Assembly: GCF_003346715.1 (NCBI RefSeq)
Contig: NZ_QQPQ01000002.1
Coordinates: 62,001 to 126,000, forward strand
DNA: 64,000 bases
Source: Oceanispirochaeta sp. M1
GTDB lineage: Bacteria > Spirochaetota > Spirochaetia > DSM-2461
Direction: 5' to 3'
Under the pieces are notes generated by a model. It ran no database searches. It was given only the letters and a program-made list of their open reading frames with translations, and was not told where the DNA came from. This document shows, in pieces, positions 7,275 to 16,497 of the stretch (positions are counted from its first letter, which is position 1; each line of letters opens with the position of its first letter). The position numbers were made by a program, and so were the translations under genes.

Positions 7275-9275
7275 ATGATGAAAATAAAAAAAGAGACCGC
7301 ACTGGAAAACAGATTACTCATCCTCCCTATCCTTTTCCTGATTATTCTAATCGGTGCAGCACCCTTTGCGACCGCTTTGAAAGACAGCTTCTTTCATGAT
7401 AATTACGGAGAACGCAGTTTTGCAGGTCTGGAGAATTTCAGGACCATCCTGGGAGATGCGGCCTTTCCCTTCAGTCTGAATATTACCGTAATCTGGGCCT
7501 TTCTCAATGTTAGCCTCAGTCTGTTTTTCTCTTTTCTCCTTGCACTGAGACTCCTCAAACCGGGCAGATCATTCTTATACCCTATGCTGCTGATTCCCTG
7601 GGGCATCCCTGTCTATATTGCGGTTCCCCTATGGAGAGCGTTCCTCCATGGCAGCGGAGGCGAATCCATTATCAGCAAATTGACGGGAATACAAATCAAT
7701 CTGATGCTTGATCCTGCCGCCGGTTTTCTTGGAGCCCTACTGGTCAGTCTCTGGATGAGTATTCCTGTTACCACCTTTGTTTTTGCCGGACATATGAGGA
7801 AGGTGAGCCGCTCTGTAATTGAAGCTGCCGCACTGGATGGTGCGGGGGATGCCGAGATTGCCAGATCCATCTATATTCCGGAAATCAAAGAATCACTTCT
7901 GGCCATGGCCGTACTGAACTTTATCAAGGCCTTCAAGGAATTTACTCTTGTATTTATGCTGACATCCGGCGGCCCTCCTCTGATCAGCGGAATCACTGAC
8001 AGGCATATCATTGGAGCCACCACGACCTTAGGTGTCTTTCTGTATGAAATATTCCTGCAGCATAACGACTGGGGAATCAATGCAGCCTATGCAGTGATTA
8101 TGGCTGTCCTCGTACTCTTTATTATGTCCCTCTGGATTCTGATCCGAAAGAAAAAACCTTTGAGGATACTCCTGATTCTATCCGCTCTGGCTCTACTCCC
8201 CGGAGGAAGGCCGATGCTCTGGTCACTGGCAGCCGGATATATGATTGCCGCCATACTCAAAAGAGACCGTCTCTTGAAGATTCTGCTCCCTGTTCATCTT
8301 ACATCTGTTCTGTTCTTTGTAAGTACAGAAGGCGTTCTGGCAGGGTTCCATCCCGGAATAATAATCCCCCTGCTGGCCCTGCTTTTCAGTTTTCAGGAAA
8401 GTTCATCTGCAAAGGGAGAAATCCGAAGCTTCAGAACAATTATCCCGGTCAAAGGAGTGAAGGCTGCATCGGGAATCAGCATGTATATCTTCAATCTTCT
8501 CAGTGCAGTGATTCTCTATATGCTGATCTGGATGAGCCTGTCAGGAATCAGCGCCTGTTATATAGACTCTTTCATCCCCCCCATGGCCAGTCTTAAAAAC
8601 TTCATCACAATCTTTACAGAAGAGGGGATACTCAAGTACTTCGCCAATACATTTGTATTAGCAGGAATGACTGCAGTACTCCTCCCGTTTGTTGTGTTTC
8701 CCGGGGCAGTATATCTGGATAAGGCCGGAAAGAAGAGAACACTGGCTTTTCTGGCAATTATTCAACTCATGGGAATGGCCGGAGGAATGCACTCACTGAT
8801 TCCCCTCTACCGGCTTTTCAGAGGGATGAATCTGCTGGACAGCTATATTCCACTGATACTGATCTATCTTTATCACTCCATACCCATAGCCCTCTTTATA
8901 CTGACGGCATACCTGGGGAACCTCCCCTCCTCCTACAGAGATCTTGCCCGGATTGAGGGTATGGGAGAACTGAAATACAGCTTCAGGATTCTGCTGCCCC
9001 TGTCACTCCCGCCTCTTCTGACGACAGTAATGCTGGCATTCATCTCCGGATGGAACGGGTTTCAGGCACCCCTTCTTTTTTTAAACAGTGAAGAGAAGTA
9101 TACTATAAGTCTGAAGCTACACAGCTATGTTGGAAATCTGGCATCGGGAAGCCCCGTATGGAATTTGTTTGCTGCCGCTGCAGTTGTAAACACTCTCTTT
9201 ATTGGAGCCCTCTTTCTGCGATTCCGGAACCCCATGACCATAAGCCCCATAAGCGAGAGTGAAACCGATGAGTAA
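7275..9275 (+). CDS. Fused two-domain ABC transporter permease (MalF-MalG-like)
   Basis: A 666-residue inner-membrane protein joining two permease halves. The first half has the EAA-loop signature VIEAAALDGAGDAEIARSIY (about residue 180) and the second half the matching DLARIEGMGELKYSFRILLP (about residue 555), each in the context that docks onto an ABC ATPase. Between them are several extra hydrophobic segments (about residues 270-370). Normally these halves are separate genes. The ATG at 7275 has no ribosome site because a terminator ends just upstream. No ABC ATPase gene is present in this unit, so a shared ATPase from elsewhere, as with MsmX/MalK, is expected. It ends overlapping the next gene by 8 bases. 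Confidence 0.85.
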   Translation: MMKIKKETALENRLLILPILFLIILIGAAPFATALKDSFFHDNYGERSFAGLENFRTILGDAAFPFSLNITVIWAFLNVSLSLFFSFLLALRLLKPGRSFLYPMLLIPWGIPVYIAVPLWRAFLHGSGGESIISKLTGIQINLMLDPAAGFLGALLVSLWMSIPVTTFVFAGHMRKVSRSVIEAAALDGAGDAEIARSIYIPEIKESLLAMAVLNFIKAFKEFTLVFMLTSGGPPLISGITDRHIIGATTTLGVFLYEIFLQHNDWGINAAYAVIMAVLVLFIMSLWILIRKKKPLRILLILSALALLPGGRPMLWSLAAGYMIAAILKRDRLLKILLPVHLTSVLFFVSTEGVLAGFHPGIIIPLLALLFSFQESSSAKGEIRSFRTIIPVKGVKAASGISMYIFNLLSAVILYMLIWMSLSGISACYIDSFIPPMASLKNFITIFTEEGILKYFANTFVLAGMTAVLLPFVVFPGAVYLDKAGKKRTLAFLAIIQLMGMAGGMHSLIPLYRLFRGMNLLDSYIPLILIYLYHSIPIALFILTAYLGNLPSSYRDLARIEGMGELKYSFRILLPLSLPPLLTTVMLAFISGWNGFQAPLLFLNSEEKYTISLKLHSYVGNLASGSPVWNLFAAAAVVNTLFIGALFLRFRNPMTISPISESETDE

Positions 9276-9771
9276 ACTGATACTTGTAACAGCCGATAGA
9301 GACCGTGGGAAGACCACAGCGCTATGGAATCTCTACAGACAATTTCATGTTGAGGATAATAACCGGATAGGCGGCTATATATCTGTTCTCAATAAGGATA
9401 ATAATAAATCCAGAATAGTTCTTAAGAATCTCAGGTCAGGAGAAGAGATGCTGCTGGCAAGCTGTATTGAAGAAGACTGGGCAGGACAGGAAGAGCGCTG
9501 TTTCAAAATGGGCATGCGATATACATTTTTTCAAGATGCATTTGACAACAGCTATGACTCATACAAAGACGCTCTGGACTGCAGCCATATATTCATAGAT
9601 GAAGCGGGGGCTTTAGAACTGAAGGACAAGGGGTTTTCCCCTGCCATCGAATACCTGAAAAGCAATTTCAAGGGGACCCTTATCATTTCTGTCAGGGAAT
9701 TGTTCCTGGAAGATTTTCTGATAATATATTCCTTCGATAAAGGATGGACAACACAGGTTTTTACAGTATAA
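9268..9771 (+). CDS. Small P-loop NTPase, THEP1-like
   Basis: A 167-residue cytoplasmic protein with a Walker A motif TADRDRGKTTAL at the N-terminus and a Walker B motif HIFIDEAGALEL near residue 115, resembling the THEP1/DUF2478-type nucleoside triphosphatases. There is no ABC signature (LSGGQ), so it is not a classical transporter ATPase. ATG 9268 is preferred over the GTG 9 bases earlier; it overlaps the end of the permease gene, implying translational coupling. Related NTPases are, to my memory, found near molybdenum genes, which would match the setting. It converges with fdhD, overlapping its 3' end by 11 bases. Its role could be cofactor nucleotide processing or energising uptake; unproven. 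Confidence 0.7.
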   Translation: MSKLILVTADRDRGKTTALWNLYRQFHVEDNNRIGGYISVLNKDNNKSRIVLKNLRSGEEMLLASCIEEDWAGQEERCFKMGMRYTFFQDAFDNSYDSYKDALDCSHIFIDEAGALELKDKGFSPAIEYLKSNFKGTLIISVRELFLEDFLIIYSFDKGWTTQVFTV

Positions 9772-10483
9772 GCCTGTCAGCTCCTGAATAGACATTAAAA
9801 CGCCGTCCCCGGACAAAAGCACAGACGGTCACATTATATTTAACAGCCAGTTCAACAGCCTTGTCCGAAGGTGCTGAAATAGAGGCGATAACAGGGATTC
9901 CTGTTCTCACCATTCTGAGAATCATATCTGAAGAGATTCTACCGGAGCTGAGGATTATTCCTTTTGAGAAATCACAGCCTTCCCGGAACCCTTTCCCCAG
10001 AACCTTGTCCACCGCATTTCTCCGGCTTATATCATCGGCCCAGTGAACAATACCATCGACGGCAAAGGCGGCCATATGGGCTCCGCCGGTTTCATGATAG
10101 ACAGATGGAAGTTTCTGAAAGGCATCCATGAGAGTGAAAAGATCTTCCGGGGTCCAGCGATCCGGATCATCAGAAAATGCTTTGAGTTCTTCTGGATCTG
10201 ATAAGCCTGCGGGTGGCTCTAGATCCGGAATCTCCACAAAGCACTCATCCCCCTTGAACCTTATTGACGGAACAACTCCTGGATGAATAAGCCCCTCTCC
10301 AAAGAGAAGACCCGTCACTAAATCAGGCAGATCCCTCGGGGTCACAGGCATTTCGCTGAACAGGCTGCCCTTCAGATTAACCTTCAGCCACTCCTCAGAG
10401 ATTACCCGGTCCATCCTCGATTCGACAGCTCCGTTTTCATAACGGATTATGGGGACATCTCTGGAAATATTCCCGGAACTCAC
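9761..10483 (-). CDS. fdhD: Formate dehydrogenase accessory protein FdhD
   Basis: FdhD passes sulfur from the cysteine desulfurase IscS to the molybdenum cofactor, needed to activate formate dehydrogenases. The 240-residue product matches the family along its length: VTGLLFGEGLI, ETGGAHMAAF, WADDISRRNAVDKVLGKG, SSGRISSDMILRM and GIPVIASISAPSDKAVELA. Oddly, the segment between the N-terminal domain and ETGGAH, where E. coli FdhD has its reactive CxxC loop, has no cysteine pair; the only Cys residues are in DECF, EGCDF and TVCAF. Sulfur transfer may therefore work differently or be lost. It overlaps the end of mobA by 4 bases on the same strand, in an fdhA-mobA-fdhD operon. Confidence 0.9.
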   Translation of the reverse strand: MSSGNISRDVPIIRYENGAVESRMDRVISEEWLKVNLKGSLFSEMPVTPRDLPDLVTGLLFGEGLIHPGVVPSIRFKGDECFVEIPDLEPPAGLSDPEELKAFSDDPDRWTPEDLFTLMDAFQKLPSVYHETGGAHMAAFAVDGIVHWADDISRRNAVDKVLGKGFREGCDFSKGIILSSGRISSDMILRMVRTGIPVIASISAPSDKAVELAVKYNVTVCAFVRGRRFNVYSGADRLIL

Positions 10484-11085
10484 AGAGGCAGCCTTTCCAG
10501 ATCGGCGGGGCTGTTGATATTGGCAAAACTCAATCGGTCTATGCCTCTGGACTCCAGGAGATCCTCTTCCAGAATAACCCGGGGCATTCGTTCTACAATT
10601 CTCTGAAGATGATACTCACCGGCTGCAAATGCCTCATCCCAGCAGCTCAGAACGGAAACAGGATAGAGTCCCAGAAAGGGATGATATCTGTCATCCGCCC
10701 TGATAACAGTAGCCTTATCCATACTTCTATATTCCCAGAGGAGATTCAGAATCTGTTCATCAAAAAAGGGGATGTCACAGGCCAGAAGCAGAAGCCACTC
10801 CTTCACATGAGGTATGATCGAGTGTATCCCGTTCAGGGGTGTGGGGACCTCAAAGTGATCCTCCAGAATCTTGATACCCCTGAGAGGACTGTCCATATGC
10901 TGCCGCTCTTTCACAAGCAGATAGATATCATCGGTCATGTGCCCGGCTCCGCGGATAGTCCACTCCACCAGGGTCCTCCCCTTCCAGGGATAGAAGGCCT
11001 TATCTCTGCCGAAACGGCGGCTTCCGCCACCAGTCAGAATACCTGCAGTGACATGTCCCTGAGCCTGTTGTTTCAGATCTGTCAT
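10480..11085 (-). CDS. mobA: Molybdenum cofactor guanylyltransferase MobA
   Basis: MobA adds GMP to Mo-molybdopterin to make the guanine dinucleotide form used by formate dehydrogenase. The 201-residue protein has the nucleotidyltransferase signature GILTGGGSRRFGRDKAF at residues 15-31, the PLNGIHSIIPH segment and the metal-binding WLLLLACDIPFF near residue 100. Length and layout are normal. It lies between fdhA (4-base overlap) and fdhD (4-base overlap), so all three are translationally coupled. This shows that the host uses a bis-MGD type enzyme. None of the earlier moa/moe biosynthesis genes are in the window. Confidence 0.92.
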   Translation of the reverse strand: MTDLKQQAQGHVTAGILTGGGSRRFGRDKAFYPWKGRTLVEWTIRGAGHMTDDIYLLVKERQHMDSPLRGIKILEDHFEVPTPLNGIHSIIPHVKEWLLLLACDIPFFDEQILNLLWEYRSMDKATVIRADDRYHPFLGLYPVSVLSCWDEAFAAGEYHLQRIVERMPRVILEEDLLESRGIDRLSFANINSPADLERLPL

Positions 11086-13799
11086 AAGGATTCTCCTGCG
11101 GCTTCAACACGGCAGGCGGCAACCTTGAGTTCAGGAATCTTTGATATAGGGTCCAGGGCATCGTTTGTAAGCCTGTTGGCCGGAGATTCATGAAAATGGA
11201 AGGGAATAAATATGACTCCCGGGGCCACTCTCTCGCTCTCTTTGGCAGGGACTGTGATCTCACCTCTTCTGCTTGTGACTCTCAACATGGTTCCGTCTTC
11301 TATCCCGAGAGCCTTCAAGTCATCCCGGTGGATCTCGGCATAAGCCTCTGCCGCAAAGGAGTTCAGAGCAGTGGAACGTCTTGTCATAGTTGCGGTGTGG
11401 TAATGGAACAGCATACGTCCTGTGGAAAGTACAAAGGGGTATTCCTTATCAGGCCGCTCGGCGGGTGGTATAAAGTCCACAGGATGAAAACGGCCCTTCC
11501 CCCGTGAGAACTTATCCTTATGCAGATAGGACGTTCCAGGATGTGCTGCATCTGGACAGGGCCACTGCAGATTCTCTTCTTCAAGACGCTTATAGGATAT
11601 ACCGCCGTAGATGGGAGTGACCGAGGCGATCTCATCCATAATTTCGGAAGCATCCCTGTACTCCATGGGATAGCCCATTCTTGTAGAAAGCTCGGTGAGA
11701 ATTCTCCAGTCCTCCCGGGACTCACCCGGAGCATTCACAGCCTTGCGGACTCTCAAAGGTCGACGGCCTGAATTGGTAAAGGTACCGTCTTTCTCCGCAT
11801 AGGCGGCTGCCGGGAAAACTACATCCGCCAAACGGGTAGTTTCGGTCCTGAATATATCCTGAATTGCCAGAAAGTCCAGCTTCTTCAGGGACTCTTCCAC
11901 ATGGTTCAGATTAGGATCAGAAAGCATGGGATTCTCACCCATAATCAGCATCCCCTTCACATCACCCTTTCCTGCGGCGTTCATCATCTCTACAACGGTA
12001 AGTCCGTTTTTTTCGGGCAGATGATCCACAGCCCATGCCTTTTCAAACTTTGCACGGACCTCAGGGTCTTCTACTTTCTGATAGCCCGTATAGACATTGG
12101 GCAGGCCTCCAAGGTCACAGGCACCCTGTACATTGTTCTGACCTCGTAGGGGATTCACCCCCGTCGAAGGACGGCCGATCTGCCCGCAGAGCATGGCCAG
12201 ATTGGCCAGAGAAAGAACATTGTCTGTACCGGTCACATGTTGGGTGATCCCCATGGCAAAAACAATAGAAGCTTTGTCGGCAGTGGCAAAAGCCCTGGCA
12301 GCCTCTCGCAATTTATCAGCAGGGATTCCGGATATTTCTTCAACTTTCTCGGGAGTAAATGATTTGACAGCCTCTTCCAGGGCGTCAAAATTCTCAGTTC
12401 GGCTCTCTATAAAATCTCTGTCCGCCAGTCCTTCTTCCAGGATGATATGCATCAGACCGTTGATCCAGGCCACATCGGTCCCGGATCGCTGACGTAACCA
12501 GAGATAAGATCCGTGCACCAGGTCAATTTTCCGGGGATCAATAACGATAATCTTTGCTCCCCTGTCCCTGGCGTTCCTGATATAGGTGGCCGTCACGGGG
12601 TGGGTCTCGGAAACATTGGTCCCCGTGACAAGAATACAGTCTGATCCTGCCAGATCCTCAATAGGATTTGTCATGGCTCCCGAACCGAAGGCCCGGACAA
12701 GACCGGCCACCGTGGGAGCATGACAGAGCCTGGCACAGTGATCGACAGAATTGGTTCCGAGGGCAGCTCTCATTAATTTCTGAAAAACATAGTTCTCTTC
12801 GTTGGTACAACGGGCGGAGGCAAGCCCCGTCAGAGCATCAGATCCATATTGATCGCGTATGCCTGAGAGCTTCCGGGCCGTTAGATCCAGAGCCTCATCC
12901 CAGGAGGCTTCCCGGAACTCACCGTTCTCTTTAATAAGGGGAGTCGTCAGACGTTCAGGGCTGTTAAGAAATTCATAACCAAAGCGCCCCTTAACACAGA
13001 GGCGTCCCCGGTTGGGCAGAACATCAGGACCGGCACCTCTGACTCTGACAACCTTGTTGTCTTTGATCCAGAGATCCATCTGGCATCCCACACCGCAGTA
13101 GCCGCATGTTGTTCTGATCTTCCGGTCTATATCGATAATCCTGTAACGGCCGTTTACAGGTTTTTCTGTCAGGGCAGCTGTAGGACAGTTCTGTACACAC
13201 TCCCCGCATCCGTCACAGCTTGATTCTTTCCAGCTCATATATTCAGGAGAGGGATAGGCTTCCATCCCCCGTTCCACAAAGTCCAGAACACCCTTACCCT
13301 GCAGGAAAGAGCAGGCCTGTACACAAATCCCGCAACGGATACACTTCCCCGGATCATATTCAAGAACAGGAGATGTATTATCCACCGGTGGAACCTGTCG
13401 TTCATAGATTGGATTAAATTCACGATTCTGTTCCACACCTATCTGATAACGATAGGACAGATCCTGCAGGGTGCATTCTCCGTTCTGATGACAGACTGAG
13501 CAGTCCAGATCATGATCCGCCAGAATCAGCTCCAGAGTCGTCCGACGTATTTTTTCAATTTCGTCATCAAAGGCTGTGATGACCATGCCCTCTTCGGCAC
13601 CCAGGGTACAGGCACTCTTCAGCCCCCTCATTCCATCAATACGGACAACACACAAGCGGCAGGCTCCCGAAGGAAGCAGATGCTCCATAAAACAGAGGGA
13701 AGGGATATCAAAACCGTTCTCTCTGGCAACTGTCAAAAGATTCCGGCCTTTTTCACATTTTATAATCAGAGTATCAATAGTGATGCTTACAATATTCAT
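11082..13799 (-). CDS. fdhA: Formate dehydrogenase catalytic subunit, ferredoxin/NuoG-like type, Cys form
   Basis: A 905-residue molybdenum or tungsten bis-MGD enzyme that interconverts formate and CO2. In order: an N-terminal 2Fe-2S domain (Cys36, 47, 50, 64), a NuoG-type Cys/His cluster region (HDLDCSVCHQNGECTLQDL), two 4Fe-4S ferredoxin motifs (CIRCGICVQAC, CDGCGECVQNC), the 4Fe-4S motif of the catalytic domain (CGYCGVGC), and the molybdopterin domains. The metal-ligand position is Cys359 (ARLCHAPTV) and not selenocysteine. ATG 13799 is preferred over a GTG 18 bases upstream; neither has a strong ribosome site. No NuoE/F-like partner is adjacent, so the electron acceptor (ferredoxin, or a diaphorase elsewhere) is open. 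Confidence 0.93.
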   Translation of the reverse strand: MNIVSITIDTLIIKCEKGRNLLTVARENGFDIPSLCFMEHLLPSGACRLCVVRIDGMRGLKSACTLGAEEGMVITAFDDEIEKIRRTTLELILADHDLDCSVCHQNGECTLQDLSYRYQIGVEQNREFNPIYERQVPPVDNTSPVLEYDPGKCIRCGICVQACSFLQGKGVLDFVERGMEAYPSPEYMSWKESSCDGCGECVQNCPTAALTEKPVNGRYRIIDIDRKIRTTCGYCGVGCQMDLWIKDNKVVRVRGAGPDVLPNRGRLCVKGRFGYEFLNSPERLTTPLIKENGEFREASWDEALDLTARKLSGIRDQYGSDALTGLASARCTNEENYVFQKLMRAALGTNSVDHCARLCHAPTVAGLVRAFGSGAMTNPIEDLAGSDCILVTGTNVSETHPVTATYIRNARDRGAKIIVIDPRKIDLVHGSYLWLRQRSGTDVAWINGLMHIILEEGLADRDFIESRTENFDALEEAVKSFTPEKVEEISGIPADKLREAARAFATADKASIVFAMGITQHVTGTDNVLSLANLAMLCGQIGRPSTGVNPLRGQNNVQGACDLGGLPNVYTGYQKVEDPEVRAKFEKAWAVDHLPEKNGLTVVEMMNAAGKGDVKGMLIMGENPMLSDPNLNHVEESLKKLDFLAIQDIFRTETTRLADVVFPAAAYAEKDGTFTNSGRRPLRVRKAVNAPGESREDWRILTELSTRMGYPMEYRDASEIMDEIASVTPIYGGISYKRLEEENLQWPCPDAAHPGTSYLHKDKFSRGKGRFHPVDFIPPAERPDKEYPFVLSTGRMLFHYHTATMTRRSTALNSFAAEAYAEIHRDDLKALGIEDGTMLRVTSRRGEITVPAKESERVAPGVIFIPFHFHESPANRLTNDALDPISKIPELKVAACRVEAAGESL

Positions 13800-13949
13800 A
13801 TACTTTAATATTAACACAGGTTGGGGAAATTATAAAAACGAAAGAACATCTGTCCGGCTGAAATCATTCCCTTATGCAACAATAATTATTTCAGTCTCTA
13901 TATAAAAAAGGGATGGTATAATTGCATAACTGATCCACGGAGGCCTCTT

Positions 13950-15686
13950 TTGCTGCGCAGATTCCGCTATATATACAAACTGTTCCTGGCCTTTCTGCTA
14001 ACAGGGATAATTCCTGTTGCACTCCTGAGCAGCTCTTTTGCCCTCCTCTCCGATGGAATAATGAAGGGTTCCTATAAACAGCAGGCACAGATTGCCATCA
14101 GAGGGATAAGTGGTGATCTTGATAGTCTTTTTGAGGAGTACAGACACAGGGTTTATGCCCTCAGTCTGGATGAAGAGATCATAAATGCCATCCTGCAGGA
14201 CAGAAATCCGCCCCGTGTTAAAAGACTGAACCTCTATAAGAAAATATACACAGCCCTCAGTGGTCATATAGATCATGCATCAATTCATATTATCAGTATG
14301 ACCGGTTTTCCATCTCTCTCTTCTCAACAGGTTCCCAGCTCTTATCTCGATGCGGACTCCGATACGGACTCCGATGCCGCAGGAGGAGTCTTTGCTCTGG
14401 CCCGATCCCAGCCCGAAAAAACATGGGCCGTATTCAACAGCTATATAACAGGAAGAGGTGATCCTGTTTTCCTGACTATATGCCGTGCAATCCGTGACAA
14501 AAGCGGCAATATAATCGGATTTGTTCTGCTTGATGTAAATAAGGCCCATATAGCGTCCCTGAGTGAAGACAAGAATCACGATGTGTTTTCCCAGCTCCTT
14601 ATAGTAGACCCAAAAAACAACATTGTCAGTGATTTACGGCACAGTGAAAATGACGGAGACTTCAGCCGTCTTCCCTTTCTCTCTGGGATTCAGACGGATG
14701 CGGGAGGAGAGTATACGGCAGATGAAAGAATGATTATTCATACTCCTCTCGCCATCCAGCCTTTTCAGATTGCCGGAACGGTACCCATAAAAGTGATCCT
14801 TTCCAATCTGGATTACCTGGTCAGAATTACTCTCTGGATGCTTCTTTTCTGTACAATCCTGGCGGTATTCCTGGCCTTACTGGTTTCAAGATCCATCTCA
14901 AAACCGGTACATAGCCTGACACTGGCAATGGGAAAAGTAGAAGAGGGAGATCTCAGTGTCAGAATTCCCCTGGACCGACACGATGAAATAGGACTTCTAT
15001 TTAAACGCTTTAATGTAATGACCGGACGTATTGAAAACCTGATGGTCGAAACAAAGGAAGAGCAGGAACAACTGAGAATTGCAGAGCGTAAAGCCCTGCA
15101 GGCCCAGATCAATCCCCACTTCCTCTACAATACCCTGAATACGATAAAATCCATTGCAAAGCTTGAGGGAGTTGAACAGATCACAACCATAGTCACTCAG
15201 CTTGGGAAACTTCTTCGCAACACAATAGACAACGACAGGGAAATGGTTTCGCTGGCGGAAAGCCTGGAACTCCTTGAAAGCTATCTTGCCATTCAGAAAA
15301 TACGATTCGGTCAGAGACTCAGTTATTCTGTCACAGCCCCTGAAAATCTTTTAAATCAGAATCTACCGAAACTGATACTTCAGCCCATCGTCGAGAATGC
15401 TGTAATCCACGGTCTGGAACAGAAAACAAAAGCCGGCAAAGTTTCGGTTGAGGCCTCCGAAAAGGAAGGAAAGCTGAATATAGAAATCAGGGATAACGGG
15501 CTTGGAATGAATACTCCCTGGTTACCCGGTGACCACTCGGGCTCTCACGGTGTGGGTTTGAATAATGTTCATAGAAGACTGATGCTCCTCTACGGAGAAT
15601 CAGGGGGACTCAATATCAGCAGTACTCTCGGAGAAGAAACCAGAGTGGTTGTGACAATCCCCCTGGAAAGAAAGGAAGACAGATGA
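13950..15686 (+). CDS. YesM-type sensor histidine kinase
   Basis: A 578-residue membrane sensor kinase. It starts with TTG 13950 behind CGGAGG; TATAAT at 13917-13922 could be its -10. The first transmembrane helix is at about residues 10-32, followed by an extracytoplasmic sensor domain, a second helix near 290, a HAMP linker (about 310-365), the LytS/YesM-type phosphoacceptor box QAQINPHFLYNTLNTIKS and an ATPase domain with N box VENAVIHGLEQ and DNGLGM. YesM kinases sense extracellular sugars and act on YesN regulators. The response regulator gene overlaps its stop by 4 bases. It probably controls the convergent sugar ABC genes at 17094-20407. Confidence 0.93.
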   Translation: MLRRFRYIYKLFLAFLLTGIIPVALLSSSFALLSDGIMKGSYKQQAQIAIRGISGDLDSLFEEYRHRVYALSLDEEIINAILQDRNPPRVKRLNLYKKIYTALSGHIDHASIHIISMTGFPSLSSQQVPSSYLDADSDTDSDAAGGVFALARSQPEKTWAVFNSYITGRGDPVFLTICRAIRDKSGNIIGFVLLDVNKAHIASLSEDKNHDVFSQLLIVDPKNNIVSDLRHSENDGDFSRLPFLSGIQTDAGGEYTADERMIIHTPLAIQPFQIAGTVPIKVILSNLDYLVRITLWMLLFCTILAVFLALLVSRSISKPVHSLTLAMGKVEEGDLSVRIPLDRHDEIGLLFKRFNVMTGRIENLMVETKEEQEQLRIAERKALQAQINPHFLYNTLNTIKSIAKLEGVEQITTIVTQLGKLLRNTIDNDREMVSLAESLELLESYLAIQKIRFGQRLSYSVTAPENLLNQNLPKLILQPIVENAVIHGLEQKTKAGKVSVEASEKEGKLNIEIRDNGLGMNTPWLPGDHSGSHGVGLNNVHRRLMLLYGESGGLNISSTLGEETRVVVTIPLERKEDR

Positions 15687-16495
15687 TCACCGTTGTTCTT
15701 GTAGAAGATGAAGAATATCTACGCCGTGAAATTGCACTCACTACCCCCTGGCAGGAGCTGGGCTGTACTCTTATAGGTGAGGCGGAGAACGGCTCCGACG
15801 GTCTGGAACTGATCCGGAAGATTCACCCTCAGCTGGTTATCACCGATATCAGGATGCCTGGAATGAACGGCCTTTCCATGCTGGAGGAACTGGATAGAAT
15901 ATTGGGAAGTGATAAACCGTCAGCCATACTCCTGACAGGTCACTCTGATTTTGAATACGCCAGACAGGCCATGCGTCTGGGAGTCATTGACTATCTCTTA
16001 AAGCCAATTGATGATGATGAATTTCATGCACTGATCAAAAGGATTGCATCAGAAATAACCACCGCTGCAGAACAGCAGCAGGTTCAGTACAATAGCAGTC
16101 TTATTGAAAAAAGCCACCTGTTCCAGTTCCAGGAGTACGGACCTGCAGCGGCCGGAGACAGTAAGGATGAATATATAAGACTTTCGGTGGAATATATCCG
16201 GGAAAATTTCCATCGGGATATAGGTCTGCCCGATGTAGCTGAGAAGCTGGGCATAACCCAAAGCTATCTATCCCGACTGTTCAAAGAGAAAACCTCATAT
16301 ACATTTCTTGAATATCTTACCTGCTACAGGCTAAGAAAAGCCTTGAAACTGCTACAGGAACGCTCACTGAAAATCAGTGCGATCGCTCATCAGACGGGGT
16401 TCAGGGATCATGGTTATTTCACCCAGCTCTTCCGCCGTTATATGGGAGTCACACCGGGTCAGTTCAGAAACGGCAGTATAAGAGAAAAAATCTGA
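15683..16495 (+). CDS. YesN-type response regulator with AraC DNA-binding domain
   Basis: A 270-residue regulator: receiver domain (about 1-120) with acidic EDEE, phosphoacceptor Asp in LVITDIRMPGMNG and Lys in YLLKPID, then an AraC-type double helix-turn-helix (about 165-265) with the signature IAHQTGFRDHGYFTQLFRRY. It starts by a 4-base ATGA overlap with the kinase, so the pair is co-translated. Such regulators usually activate neighbouring carbohydrate transporter operons, here the genes on the opposite strand just downstream. Confidence 0.93.
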   Translation: MITVVLVEDEEYLRREIALTTPWQELGCTLIGEAENGSDGLELIRKIHPQLVITDIRMPGMNGLSMLEELDRILGSDKPSAILLTGHSDFEYARQAMRLGVIDYLLKPIDDDEFHALIKRIASEITTAAEQQQVQYNSSLIEKSHLFQFQEYGPAAAGDSKDEYIRLSVEYIRENFHRDIGLPDVAEKLGITQSYLSRLFKEKTSYTFLEYLTCYRLRKALKLLQERSLKISAIAHQTGFRDHGYFTQLFRRYMGVTPGQFRNGSIREKI

Positions 16496-16497
16496 AA

